From positions 1 to 64,000 of the forward strand of contig NZ_FOKK01000011.1 of assembly GCF_900112005.1 (NCBI RefSeq): 64,000 nt of DNA, written 5' to 3'. The notes under the pieces were generated by a model. The model did no database searches. It was not told the DNA's origin and worked only from the letters and a program-made list of their open reading frames with translations. This DNA comes from Algoriphagus aquimarinus. GTDB taxonomy: Bacteria > Bacteroidota > Bacteroidia > Cytophagales > Cyclobacteriaceae. The position numbers were made by a program, and so were the translations under genes. Below, piece after piece: positions 46,072 through 54,876 of this stretch; positions within the stretch are counted from its first letter, which is position 1, and each line of letters opens with the position of its first letter.

Positions 46072-46857
46072 TTAATATTTCAAAATCCATAAATCTTCCT
46101 TGTACTGGTCTTTGATTCGAGCTAGCTCTTCATTGATGGCTGTCCAGCCTCTCGAAGTCCCTATTGCCAAACGATAGTTTGTGACGTCTTCGTATGGTGT
46201 AATCAGGTAAATCGTCTCTGCTCTATTCTTATATTGCTCTGCTTCCTCCAAAGCCATAGCTTCATTAGGAAGGCTTCCCACTATAATAAAGAATTGAGGT
46301 CGATCAGCTTTTTCTGTAACGCGAACCAAAGTTCCAGACACCCTAGACGCAATAGTTGTACCAGTTTGAGCTGATTCAGCGACAGGTGTAACAGAACTTA
46401 TAGAATCTGAAATATTATCTTGATTGTCAATTACTTGTGTTTCTTCACTTAGGGTGGAATTGACCGCTACTTCATCATTTTCCTTAGCGGCTACACCTTC
46501 TATAGACTCAGAAATAACCGCACTAGAATCTTGAGAGGTAACTACAGACTTATTCATTTGCCAAATTATCACTATGACTACAGCCAAAGCCAAGATTGCA
46601 GCAATCCAAACCCAAGAATTGCTGGATTTTTTTTCCTCAATTTTATATTCAGATCTGGAAACTTTCTCACTCTCCACCAGTGAAGGTTTAATAGCTTGAA
46701 TAGTCTTCTTTTTGACTTCTGCCACATCTATTGGGGCAATTTTCTCCTCCTCTTTCTTAGGGATTTCGGCCTGAGCCAAAGGAACAACTTCTACATATGG
46801 AAGACCATAGTCCTTAGAATCAGTCCAATGCTTATTATCTGTGGTTTTACCAGTCAT
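46072..46857 (-). CDS. SPOR-domain membrane protein
   Basis: A 261-aa bitopic protein. Residues 1-80 are cytoplasmic, with Pro/Lys motifs. One membrane helix is at about 83-102 (VWIAAILALAVVIVIIW). A Ser/Thr/Glu-rich linker of about 70 residues follows. The C-terminal domain (about 185-261: FFIIVGSLPNEAMALEEAEQ, TNYRLAIGT, LWILKY) is a SPOR domain, which binds peptidoglycan stripped of stem peptides at division and remodelling sites. Its place between an outer-membrane barrel gene and exbB suggests that it ties the energised complex to the cell wall. This coupling is inference. Confidence 0.85.
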   Translation of the reverse strand: MTGKTTDNKHWTDSKDYGLPYVEVVPLAQAEIPKKEEEKIAPIDVAEVKKKTIQAIKPSLVESEKVSRSEYKIEEKKSSNSWVWIAAILALAVVIVIIWQMNKSVVTSQDSSAVISESIEGVAAKENDEVAVNSTLSEETQVIDNQDNISDSISSVTPVAESAQTGTTIASRVSGTLVRVTEKADRPQFFIIVGSLPNEAMALEEAEQYKNRAETIYLITPYEDVTNYRLAIGTSRGWTAINEELARIKDQYKEDLWILKY

Positions 46858-46925
46858 TGCTTTCGGGGAATGTTACGAAACTAAATGAATTGAGTCTAAA
46901 CCCCAACCCAAAGCATCAAACTATC

Positions 46926-48644
46926 TTAGAATTTAAAGGATGCTCCTCCTATAAACTGAATACCTCTTACTGGATAATTCAACCAACGCATGTTTTTACC
47001 ATTCAGGATATTATTGCCTTCGGCAAAAATTGAAATTCGATTGGTGATCCCATAATCAGCTTTCAGTTGTAGATCTGCTATAGTTTTCAAGTTGACTACA
47101 TCATACGGCCCGCTGTATCCTACAACATCGCTCAAATCACGTCCACGAGCTTTTATACCGCCCATCAAATTCAAATTTGCTTGTACAATCAATCGTTCAA
47201 GAGGCGTCACCTGATTATTTATTCTCAATTCCCAAACAGGTTTATTCCAAGCTTCAGCCTGTGTACTTAGATCATATTGGTACAGATCCAACCTACTGTT
47301 AAGCGAGTACATGTCTGAGAACTTGTACCCCAACTCAGCATTGATATTGTAAACCGTGGTTTTGTCGTCATATACCAAACTAAATCTCGCCGAATCAGTA
47401 GTCACCAAATTACTGGTGTAATTATTCACAAAGAAGTGAAGCTGATTGTAACGGCTCACATTGGCAGCGGCACGATAGCTGAAAGCTCCCTGAAACTGAC
47501 CTACTATCCCAGCCTCAAATTTGTAATTCTGAACTGTATTAAGCAATTGCTCACTTGGTCCCAAATATGGATTTTCATTTACAAAGCTGTAATAAGTGTT
47601 TCGCTTCACATCGCCTGAGAACTCCGCGAAAAAGCCAAACTCTTCAGCAAACTGATAATTGGCTTTTAGAACAGGAAATACATGAAAATCACTTGCTTTA
47701 TTTTCCAAAGAATCATTTTCAGAAACTAGATTGACTCCCGCCGTGAAATTAAACGCTTCATACTTGTAAGAAATAGTAGGACGTATAGCAAAATAAGTTC
47801 GCTTCAATGAATAGTTTAGATCCTCAGGATTAGTACTGAAATAGGAAAACCCAACTTTACCAGCCCAATCATCTGTTGGTCTGAATGTCCCGCTTGCCTC
47901 AACTCCAATCTGATTTTCTTTGACTAGGTAGCTATCAGTGAAATTTCTAAAACTCAACTGACCTTCATAAGAAAAAGGACCAACTTTCTCAAGCTCTCTT
48001 ATCCCGGCTTTCACCTCAACAGCTTGAAGAACATTACTATCGAACCCTTTAAAGGCTCCATTGTCATCAAGTGTATATCTAGGATCTAAACCATAAAACT
48101 GGTAACTGTCCTGATTCCAACTAATGCCACCAAAGACCTCAAATAGATCTGTAAAGTAACTTCCGTCAAAACCTAAATTCGTGTGAGATTCCTTGGATTC
48201 TTCAGCTAACACTGGGCCTTTTCCAAAACTCTGATGATTCAACTGCAATGAATAATTGAAATCAGCAATGTCTATCCCCATGTATCTGGCCTCCAAAAGT
48301 GGAGATGCAAAATTGCCATAGCCTGCGCGTACATATCCTGGAAATAACTCCATTCGCTCTGGCGTATAAACCTTCTGAGAAGGCTCAGCTTTCAAATCCA
48401 ATGGTTTCAAATTTAATGGATAGCTGGTCACTAAATATCTGTATTCATTCATTCCTGTTGGCTTAGGTAGCACAGGCAGTTTCTCGTACATTCTTGGTTG
48501 TACTGGCACCGTGAGCACACGGTCTTTTCGGATTACAAATTCCTGATCCGTGACAGCTCCCCTCTGTTGGGTTTGTGCCATGACCAAACCAGATGTCAAA
48601 CCGATAATTCCTGTAAAAAGGATAGTTGTCGCTAACTTTTTCAT
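46926..48644 (-). CDS. Outer-membrane beta-barrel protein without a plug domain
   Basis: A 572-aa exported protein with a signal peptide (about residues 1-23, ending LVMAQ). Residues 24-100 are a soluble N-terminal part rich in Pro and Val, with no TonB-box-plug signature. Residues 100-572 show alternating beta strands, aromatic belts and repeated turns, resembling the barrel half of TonB-dependent receptors (GFSYFSTNPEDLNYSLKRT, ISIFAEGNNILNGKNMRW, and a terminal IQFIGGASFKF with C-terminal Phe). A plug is not seen. It follows the 995-aa TPR gene after 3 nt. It may be the outer-membrane anchor of the system encoded by the operon, but no direct evidence exists for its task. Confidence 0.8.
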   Translation of the reverse strand: MKKLATTILFTGIIGLTSGLVMAQTQQRGAVTDQEFVIRKDRVLTVPVQPRMYEKLPVLPKPTGMNEYRYLVTSYPLNLKPLDLKAEPSQKVYTPERMELFPGYVRAGYGNFASPLLEARYMGIDIADFNYSLQLNHQSFGKGPVLAEESKESHTNLGFDGSYFTDLFEVFGGISWNQDSYQFYGLDPRYTLDDNGAFKGFDSNVLQAVEVKAGIRELEKVGPFSYEGQLSFRNFTDSYLVKENQIGVEASGTFRPTDDWAGKVGFSYFSTNPEDLNYSLKRTYFAIRPTISYKYEAFNFTAGVNLVSENDSLENKASDFHVFPVLKANYQFAEEFGFFAEFSGDVKRNTYYSFVNENPYLGPSEQLLNTVQNYKFEAGIVGQFQGAFSYRAAANVSRYNQLHFFVNNYTSNLVTTDSARFSLVYDDKTTVYNINAELGYKFSDMYSLNSRLDLYQYDLSTQAEAWNKPVWELRINNQVTPLERLIVQANLNLMGGIKARGRDLSDVVGYSGPYDVVNLKTIADLQLKADYGITNRISIFAEGNNILNGKNMRWLNYPVRGIQFIGGASFKF

Positions 48645-48647
48645 GGT

Positions 48648-51635
48648 TTACTTAAGGGTTTGAAGTTTTGATTGAGCCATTTGTTTGATTTCTGCATTGG
48701 TAGAATTTTCTACGATAGATTCCAAGGTCGCCTTCGCCTGGAATTCCTCCCCACTTTTCACATAGTTATCTGCCAAAAGCAAGAAGATCCTCCCATACCA
48801 ATAATCGTAATTAACGAATGGTCCCGACTGATCAAATATCAATTCGCTGGATTGTGTGATTTCACCCTTTTCTTGGGCACCTAATGCCAATAAATAAAGC
48901 CCTTCAGCTCCCTGCTCAGTTTTATAATCAGCTACTAGAGCTGTTAAAGTCAATTCCGACTGAGGTTTTTGGTTTAGTTCCTTTTGCGATTTTGCTTTGA
49001 TAAGCAAGGCTTTTGGAGATGATTCAGGAATAACTCCATCAAGCGTAGCTAAACGCTCAGCTTGTGTGATCGCCTGCTGATATTTCCTTGTTTGAAAATT
49101 CGCAATCATCAAGCCTTGAACAGCCTCAGCTTCCTCAGGTTTGCTACGTGCATTTTGTACAGAAGTCTCTAGGTATGGTATTGCTTGGGCAAAATTGCCT
49201 CTTTCCAATTCTATCACACCTATCTTCTGCATAGCACGAAGGCGCTGCGGAGAAGCTGGCTCTCTTTCTAATGTTTTGAATTGCGCTAGTGCTTTTTCAG
49301 TATCACCAACCTGCATGTAGCTATCTCCTAAGAAATAAAGTGCGTCTGCACGCTGAGCTGATTGCGGATAGTTTTTCAGGTAATTCTCGAATCCTCGTAT
49401 AGCTTGAGAATAGTTCTTATCGAAAAATGTTCCTTTGGCAGCTTCAAATTCCAAAGATTGAACGCTTCCGTTACTTGGGTTAGCACCTTTATACTTGGTC
49501 AAGTAATCAGAAAACTCACCAGATCTTCCTTGAAGAGCGACTGTTTCCTGAAGACCTTTTAGTGCAGTTTCAGCATTTTCAGCATTAGGGTGATTATTTA
49601 AAATCGTGCTGTAATCCTTAATAGTCTGATCGTAATTCTGAAGTGAGAAATTTGCCACAGCTCTACCTTCCAATGCATAAGGAACGAAAGGGCTATTTGG
49701 CTTGGTTCTGAGCAAATCCGAGAACGAAACAGAAGCAGCCTGGTAGCTGGTTTCTTCCATATATATCTGTCCTCTCTGATACAGTGCATCTTCTAAATAC
49801 AAGCTATTCGGATAGCGAGAAATCAACACATCCAATTGACCTAGCGCTTGCTGATTGCTAGATTGGAAGTTTTGCACCACTGCCAATCTGTAGTAAGCAT
49901 AATCAACTCCTGAATTACCCTCATTGATAGCTCGTTGGAAAGTAGAAGCAGCTTCGCCAAATCTCTTTTGAACATAATAGCAATCGCCTAATCTCAAAAG
50001 CGCATCGTCGTATTGCTGCTTGTTGGCAATGATCTGTCTATTCTCTGTGAACTTCCTGAACTGCTCTTCAGCTTTTGGGTATTGCTGGGAATTGAAGTAA
50101 GCGTAACCTAATCCATAATGGGTTTTGGAGACGGTGCCATTTGTTCCTGATGGACGCTGGCTAATTACTGATTCATAGGATTTGATCGCCTGCGGCAAAT
50201 TATCAGCTGCTGAATTGATTTCCCCTTTCCAGAAATAAGAATCTAATACCATGCTTTTATCAACAGGGTATTTTAGTGATTTATCTAAATAGGCTAAGGC
50301 AGGATTCCATTTCTGATCACGGTAATAAACCATGGCCTGATAGAAAGCCACCTTTTGGTAAGCTTCCTGAATTCTTGGCGACTTATTCGCAATTTTATCC
50401 ATCTGATCGATGGCACGTAAGTAATCGTTGGTATTTACAAGTGCCTCAGAAAGCAAATTCTCAGCTTCTGCTCTGTATTTACCTGAAGGATAAGATTCCA
50501 CATATTCGTCTAAAGCAGTGATGGCAGCCTGGAAACTCCCCTTCTGTAGGTTTACTTTAGCATAATTAAATATGGATTCTTCTTTAATGGCAGGATTGAA
50601 ATCTGATTTTGCTGCTGACTGGAAGCTCGTAGAAGCAAACTGATAATTCTCAAGTTTCAGATACGACTGAGCTAGATAATAACTGGAAGCTTGTCCAATT
50701 TCATCAGATGAAGATGCGGACACCTTCAAATAATCCGTAGCACGTTGGTAGTTTTTGATTTCAAATTGAGAAATACCCGCTTTGTAAACTTCCTCTCTTC
50801 CCAATTCACCTTTACGGGAATTGATATAAGCATCGTAGTTTTCGGCAGCTTTCGGAAAGTTCTTTTTGGCATAATAAGCTTCCGCCAAATACAAATAAAT
50901 CACTTCCCTTTTCTCAAGGTTTTGACCATTTGTCAATTTTGGCTCAGCAAAACTGATCAATTGATCATAACTACCTTGCTTATAATAAAGGGCTGCCAAT
51001 AGATAAGGAACCTTATTGGCATAGTAAGCAGATTGGGAAGCAGTCTGAAGATCAGAAATGGCTTTTGCAGTATTCCCATTATCCATAGCGATAAAACCAC
51101 TGTAATAATAGGAATCAAAGCTCGCCTGCTGGTTTAGCACTTTTCCTGCATCAAAATAAGGAGCAGCTTGTCCATACTGATTAAGCTGAAAATGAGAATA
51201 ACCCTGTTTAAAAAGCACTTCAGCACGGTTCTCCAAAGTCAGTTTTTCGGTATTCACCAACTTATAGCTGTCGATCGCCTCTGGGAAATTCCTTTTAAAG
51301 AAAAAGTGATCTCCTAGATACAAGCCCGCAGTGGTTACCGAAGGATCATTTCCATGATCATAAATATAGCTTTTCATCAAACCAGCTCCGTCTGGGCTTT
51401 CTACCTGTAGGGCTGCCATGGCTCGATTTAGTTCAGCATTTTTTGCTTGACCAGAGTTTACAGGCCTTGCTAAAAGCCTGGTGTTATCATAGATACTTGC
51501 TGAAAAAAGCTGCTTCTCAAAAAGCTCCAGATTATGATCTAACTTCTGTTGTGGACTGGTCTGGTAGAGGCTAGACTGGGAGTACGCCTCCAAACTAAGT
51601 CCAAGGCTCGCCAGGAGCACAAGGTGATATTTCAT
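48648..51635 (-). CDS. Large exported tetratricopeptide repeat protein
   Basis: A 995-aa protein with a signal peptide (residues 1-19, ending LEAYSQ). The rest is a solenoid of about twenty TPR-type helical pairs, for example FKQGYSHFQLNQYGQAAPYF, HYGLGYAYFNSQQYPKAEEQF and LYFLGDSYMQVGDTEKALAQF. The repeats continue from about residue 100 to 980. It lies at the head of an operon with an outer-membrane barrel, SPOR protein, ExbB, ExbD and a TonB-like protein. It is likely a periplasmic or outer-membrane-associated scaffold. The YbgF/CpoB-type coordinator of the Tol system is a possible analogue, as it also carries TPRs, but the sequence similarity is not established. Confidence 0.87.
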   Translation of the reverse strand: MKYHLVLLASLGLSLEAYSQSSLYQTSPQQKLDHNLELFEKQLFSASIYDNTRLLARPVNSGQAKNAELNRAMAALQVESPDGAGLMKSYIYDHGNDPSVTTAGLYLGDHFFFKRNFPEAIDSYKLVNTEKLTLENRAEVLFKQGYSHFQLNQYGQAAPYFDAGKVLNQQASFDSYYYSGFIAMDNGNTAKAISDLQTASQSAYYANKVPYLLAALYYKQGSYDQLISFAEPKLTNGQNLEKREVIYLYLAEAYYAKKNFPKAAENYDAYINSRKGELGREEVYKAGISQFEIKNYQRATDYLKVSASSSDEIGQASSYYLAQSYLKLENYQFASTSFQSAAKSDFNPAIKEESIFNYAKVNLQKGSFQAAITALDEYVESYPSGKYRAEAENLLSEALVNTNDYLRAIDQMDKIANKSPRIQEAYQKVAFYQAMVYYRDQKWNPALAYLDKSLKYPVDKSMVLDSYFWKGEINSAADNLPQAIKSYESVISQRPSGTNGTVSKTHYGLGYAYFNSQQYPKAEEQFRKFTENRQIIANKQQYDDALLRLGDCYYVQKRFGEAASTFQRAINEGNSGVDYAYYRLAVVQNFQSSNQQALGQLDVLISRYPNSLYLEDALYQRGQIYMEETSYQAASVSFSDLLRTKPNSPFVPYALEGRAVANFSLQNYDQTIKDYSTILNNHPNAENAETALKGLQETVALQGRSGEFSDYLTKYKGANPSNGSVQSLEFEAAKGTFFDKNYSQAIRGFENYLKNYPQSAQRADALYFLGDSYMQVGDTEKALAQFKTLEREPASPQRLRAMQKIGVIELERGNFAQAIPYLETSVQNARSKPEEAEAVQGLMIANFQTRKYQQAITQAERLATLDGVIPESSPKALLIKAKSQKELNQKPQSELTLTALVADYKTEQGAEGLYLLALGAQEKGEITQSSELIFDQSGPFVNYDYWYGRIFLLLADNYVKSGEEFQAKATLESIVENSTNAEIKQMAQSKLQTLK

Positions 51636-51693
51636 ATGTTATTAATTTCTATTTAAAGGCCATATGCCCGCCCGGCTGACTACCGTCGGACAG

Positions 51694-51844
51694 GGAATCT
51701 CGCATAAGTGATAATTTCACCCGAGAAGCTTGCTGCCATGCTCGATTTCATGCGTTTATATTTTGATATTTAGCAGCCGCATGGAATCTCTCATGTATTG
51801 CAATTGTCCAACTGTTTGGAACTTGCAATCATGCTCAATTTCAT
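51694..51844. repeat. Pair of imperfect direct repeats upstream of the envelope operon
   Basis: Two similar segments occur about 90 bp apart. GGAATCTCGCAT (51694-51705) matches GGAATCTCTCAT (51783-51794), and CTTGCTGCCATGCTCGATTT (51729-51748) matches CTTGCAATCATGCTCAATTT (51822-51841). They lie between the operon start at 51635 and holA. They may be degenerate copies of a dispersed Bacteroidetes intergenic element or transcribed leader sequence. The function is unknown. Confidence 0.6.
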
Positions 51845-51860
51845 AGTGTGGCTTAGGTAA

Positions 51861-52889
51861 TCAATGCAAAATCTTGTAAACAAGCTCGCGGAGGTTTTCG
51901 GCTTCGCTCATACTTCCGGAATCAACTCCTTTGAAACGAAGATCAGCCTCTTTGATGTATGCGAACACATCAATTACCTTGCCCAAATTGTAGTTTCGGG
52001 ACGCTACCATATATTCTTTGACTACAAATGGAGGCAACCCTAAAAGACTGGCTAGCTGCTGCTCATTTGCTCCTGTTTTCTTCGCCTGGTGAATCAAAGC
52101 GATTCTAGTGAAATAGTTAAACATCAGTGAAAACATAGGGATCACCGGATTCGCCTTTGGATTCTGGATGAAATAATGAATGATCTTATTTGCTTTGATC
52201 ACATCCTTAAATCCTATTGCTTTTAAAAACTCAAAGTTATTGTAGTCCTTGTTGATTCCGATGTACTTGGAAATGTGCTCATTAGTGATTTTCGTAGGCT
52301 CCCGAAAATTGATCAGCATCTTCCCTATTTCATTGGAAAGTACTTCCAAGTTATTACCGATAGAATCCGCCAAAAGTAATGCTGCACGCGTATCTATGGA
52401 GTGCTCAGTTTCCTTAATAAACCCTTCTATCCAGTCCGTCAGCTTGTAATCCTTGACTTTGTCCGAGCGAACATAGACAGTTTTCTTATCCAGTTCTTTG
52501 TAAAGCGCAGATCTACCATCCAGCTTTTTATACTTATGAGCAAAAACTAAAATCGTACTTGGAAGAGGGTTTTGTACATAGCTCACCAGCAATTTCTGAG
52601 AATCTTCTTTTGTTAGATCAGACAAACTCTGGGCTTCCTTTACGATCACTACTTGGCGATCTGACATCATCGGGAATTTCCTCGCGTTATTGAGGATCAT
52701 ACCGACATTGGAGTCTTTTCCATAAAGCACCACTTGGTTAAATCCACGTTCATGCTCTGCAATCGCATTCTTCTCAATGAAGTCTGTGATCTGATCAATA
52801 AAGAAAGGTTCCTCCCCATCCAAAAAGTAAATTGGAGCGAACTTTTTCGCTTTCAGATCCTTAAGTACAGCTTGTGGTTGTTGGGGCAT
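51861..52889 (-). CDS. holA: DNA polymerase III delta subunit
   Basis: A 342-aa clamp-loader subunit that opens the beta clamp. The AAA+-like core starts with APIYFLDGEEPFFIDQITDFI (about residues 17-37), and VVIVKEAQSLSDL (about 80-92) is the typical switch region. The middle carries IENLL-type and SNEIGKMLINF elements near 185-200, and the C-terminal domain (from about 215) is helical. As usual in HolA, the Walker A motif is degenerate, with no P-loop. It is separated by 225 bp from the envelope operon and is probably a single unit. Candidate -33/-7 elements (TTTG and TATCTTTA on the minus strand) lie at 52945-52913. Confidence 0.92.
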   Translation of the reverse strand: MPQQPQAVLKDLKAKKFAPIYFLDGEEPFFIDQITDFIEKNAIAEHERGFNQVVLYGKDSNVGMILNNARKFPMMSDRQVVIVKEAQSLSDLTKEDSQKLLVSYVQNPLPSTILVFAHKYKKLDGRSALYKELDKKTVYVRSDKVKDYKLTDWIEGFIKETEHSIDTRAALLLADSIGNNLEVLSNEIGKMLINFREPTKITNEHISKYIGINKDYNNFEFLKAIGFKDVIKANKIIHYFIQNPKANPVIPMFSLMFNYFTRIALIHQAKKTGANEQQLASLLGLPPFVVKEYMVASRNYNLGKVIDVFAYIKEADLRFKGVDSGSMSEAENLRELVYKILH

Positions 52890-52912
52890 AAATTTGGAAT
52901 AATCTCAAGCCT

Positions 52913-52945
52913 TAAAGATAACAGGCCTATCCATTTGCCTGCAAA
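52913..52945 (-). promoter_or_regulatory. Candidate holA promoter
   Basis: On the minus strand TTTG (52945-52942) and, after 21 nt, TATCTTTA (52920-52913) resemble the -33 and -7 elements TTTG and TAnnTTTG. The second has one mismatch. A start about 20 nt before the holA ATG would follow. Confidence 0.3.
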
Positions 52946-53216
52946 AACAGAGGAAAGATTCTTTGGTAAACTATTCAAGAGTTAACTTTGTCTTTGTGTA
53001 GCGGGAGTTGCAAAGTGAAAAGTTTGAGGTAAAAGTAATGAGCCTCAGAAAATATTTATAAAATTGAAGCAACACGAATTTCGACATCTCGCCCATCGGC
53101 AGGTGAGCACTCAGTCTGACAGACTTAAAACAATTGATATTAAAAAAGAGTAATAAAATAAAATATTGCGGCCTCTACGTAATCTCCGCGAACTCTGCGG
53201 TTAAAAAAGAAACATT
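52946..53216. other. Gap between holA and the TPR gene, with promoter and repeat remnant
   Basis: The plus strand has TTTG (52962-52965), then 17 nt, then TAACTTTG (52983-52990), an exact match to TAnnTTTG, which could serve the TPR gene with a leader of about 220 nt. At 53168-53205 the sequence GCGGCCTCTACGTAATCTC followed by CGCGAACTCTGCGG resembles the intergenic repeat at 41990 and the repeat-array tails. No gene is seen. Confidence 0.4.
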
Positions 53217-53945
53217 ATGAGCTTCGAAAAAGGAATTGAATTATATAAGTCAGGGAAATTTGAGGAGGCTTTGGCCATTTTTGATGGATTGGTAAAAGCT
53301 AACCCGGATCAGCCACAGCTTCATCTTAGTCGTGGTAGAATACTTTCCCGACTAGGAAGAACTGAAGAGGCATTGGTAGAATTTGACCTGATCACTTCAC
53401 TTGAACCATACAATACAGATTTCATCTCTGACCGAGCGGTGGTTTTACATTTGCTTAAAAGAAATGAGGAAGCACTTACCGAGCTGGATAGAGCAGCCAA
53501 TCTCGACCCAAAAAACCCCTATCGCTACAGCAGTCGTGCTTATTTCAAAGATAGAATCGGTGATTTGGAAGGCGCGATTGCAGACTATGAAACAGCTATA
53601 GAACTCGATCCAGAGGATGCCGTCTCGCATAATAATAAGGGAATGGTAGAGGAGAAGTTGGGCTATCAGCAAAGATCAAAGAAGAGCTTTGAAAAAGCAG
53701 ACGACCTGATCGGCTACAAACCAAAAAAAACAGCAACACCAAGTCCAAAGGCAGCTGAAGAAAACTCAAGCTTCCCTGAGATAAATCCAAAAGCTAAAGC
53801 AAAGCCTGTAATCCGTTCTCAAAAGAAAGAAATGAGCTTTGGCCATTTTATGAATACACTTGGAGCTGTTTTCACGGATGCTAAAGCAAGAAAGGAATTT
53901 GGGGATTATTTGAAGAGCGTGTTTGGTAGCAAAAAGAATGAATAG
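53217..53945 (+). CDS. Cytoplasmic TPR protein
   Basis: A 242-aa protein with about five TPR motifs in residues 1-160: GIELYKSGKFEEALAIFDGL, LHLSRGRILSRLGRTEEALV, and AIADYETAIELDPEDAVSHN. Residues 165-205 form a lysine-rich, low-complexity linker, and the tail (FGHFMNTLGAVFTDAKARKEF) is a predicted helix. No signal peptide is present. The repeats should mediate protein contacts; the partner is unknown. It is not clearly in an operon: holA is divergent and the universal stress gene converges on it. Confidence 0.85.
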   Translation: MSFEKGIELYKSGKFEEALAIFDGLVKANPDQPQLHLSRGRILSRLGRTEEALVEFDLITSLEPYNTDFISDRAVVLHLLKRNEEALTELDRAANLDPKNPYRYSSRAYFKDRIGDLEGAIADYETAIELDPEDAVSHNNKGMVEEKLGYQQRSKKSFEKADDLIGYKPKKTATPSPKAAEENSSFPEINPKAKAKPVIRSQKKEMSFGHFMNTLGAVFTDAKARKEFGDYLKSVFGSKKNE

Positions 53946-54027
53946 AGGGATTTGGTTTTTTCTAAAACAACCATGCTTATCTTAAATCAGGCAGTGCCCT
54001 CAGTGCCTTTCTTTGTGACCAAAAAAC

Positions 54028-54870
54028 TTAAGAAGATTTAATCACCCAAAGCGGTTTATTAATGAAATAGGCCATTTTTTTTGATAAACTCTTCGAGAAA
54101 ATCTGATCAAAAAACGACTTCTTTTCACTAAGCGTCACTAAGATATCGCCCTTGGCGGTTTGGAGGTAATTTTCCAATCCCAAGGCCACGTCATCGCGGA
54201 AAGATTTCAAGACAAAATTCACTTTATCATACTTAATAAAGGGCTCTATTTCCGCTACCATAGTCATGTGCAGAGATTTATCAAGGGCTTTGTGAGTAGT
54301 GCTCACATGCACCAAATCAATCTCAGAATCGAAAAACTTAGCTACTTCCACGATTTTTTGAATGGCTATTTTATCCTCTTCTAAGTAATCACTTGCATAC
54401 ACAAGCTTGCGTGGAGCTTTGAAATAAACCTTTCTAGGTACTACTAGAATATCACGATCAGACTGCTCCACAATCCTACTTGCACGAGAGCCTATAATAT
54501 TTTCTCTAAAATCATTGACACCTTCAGTCCCAACAACAATTAAACCTGCATTTATTTCAGTTGCATACTCAAGAGTTTCTTTAACTATACTACCTTCTTT
54601 TACTACAGAAATGCAGCTTTTCAATCCATTCTTTAAGCTTTCCTTTAGTACAGCTTCTTGTAGGTTTTGAAGTTTTTCAAGCACAAAATCCATTTGATGT
54701 TTACCTAATTCGTCATTAGGTGACAATTTCTCATAATCCTCCCGGTTCAGCACATGAAACAATATCAAATCTGCTTTATACTTTTCACCCAACCTAGTCG
54801 CATACTCAATGGCATTCAGCGAGCATTCAGAAAAATCTGTAGGACATAATATTTTAAAAGTTTGCTCCAT
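54028..54870 (-). CDS. Tandem universal stress protein
   Basis: A 280-aa protein with two UspA-type domains. The first (about 5-145) starts KILCPTDFSECSLNAIEYA and ends with GLIVVGTEGVNDFRENIIGSR, followed by ASRIVEQSDRDILVVPR. The second (about 150-280) begins KLVYASDYLEEDKIAIQK and ends with SLSKKMAYFINKPLWVIKS. The first domain's glycine-rich ATP loop is close to G-2x-G-9x-G-S/T, so it may bind ATP; the second is degenerate. Its job would be in stress survival. It follows the hydroxyacid dehydrogenase gene by 6 nt, so both share a transcript. Confidence 0.9.
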   Translation of the reverse strand: MEQTFKILCPTDFSECSLNAIEYATRLGEKYKADLILFHVLNREDYEKLSPNDELGKHQMDFVLEKLQNLQEAVLKESLKNGLKSCISVVKEGSIVKETLEYATEINAGLIVVGTEGVNDFRENIIGSRASRIVEQSDRDILVVPRKVYFKAPRKLVYASDYLEEDKIAIQKIVEVAKFFDSEIDLVHVSTTHKALDKSLHMTMVAEIEPFIKYDKVNFVLKSFRDDVALGLENYLQTAKGDILVTLSEKKSFFDQIFSKSLSKKMAYFINKPLWVIKSS

Positions 54871-54876
54871 AGCTTA

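Noticed and set aside
53968..54027. Possible terminator or repeat after the cytoplasmic TPR gene (CAGTGCCCTCAGTGCC)
   Set aside because: No stable hairpin with a T-run was found. The repeat of CAGTGCC is only seven bases.
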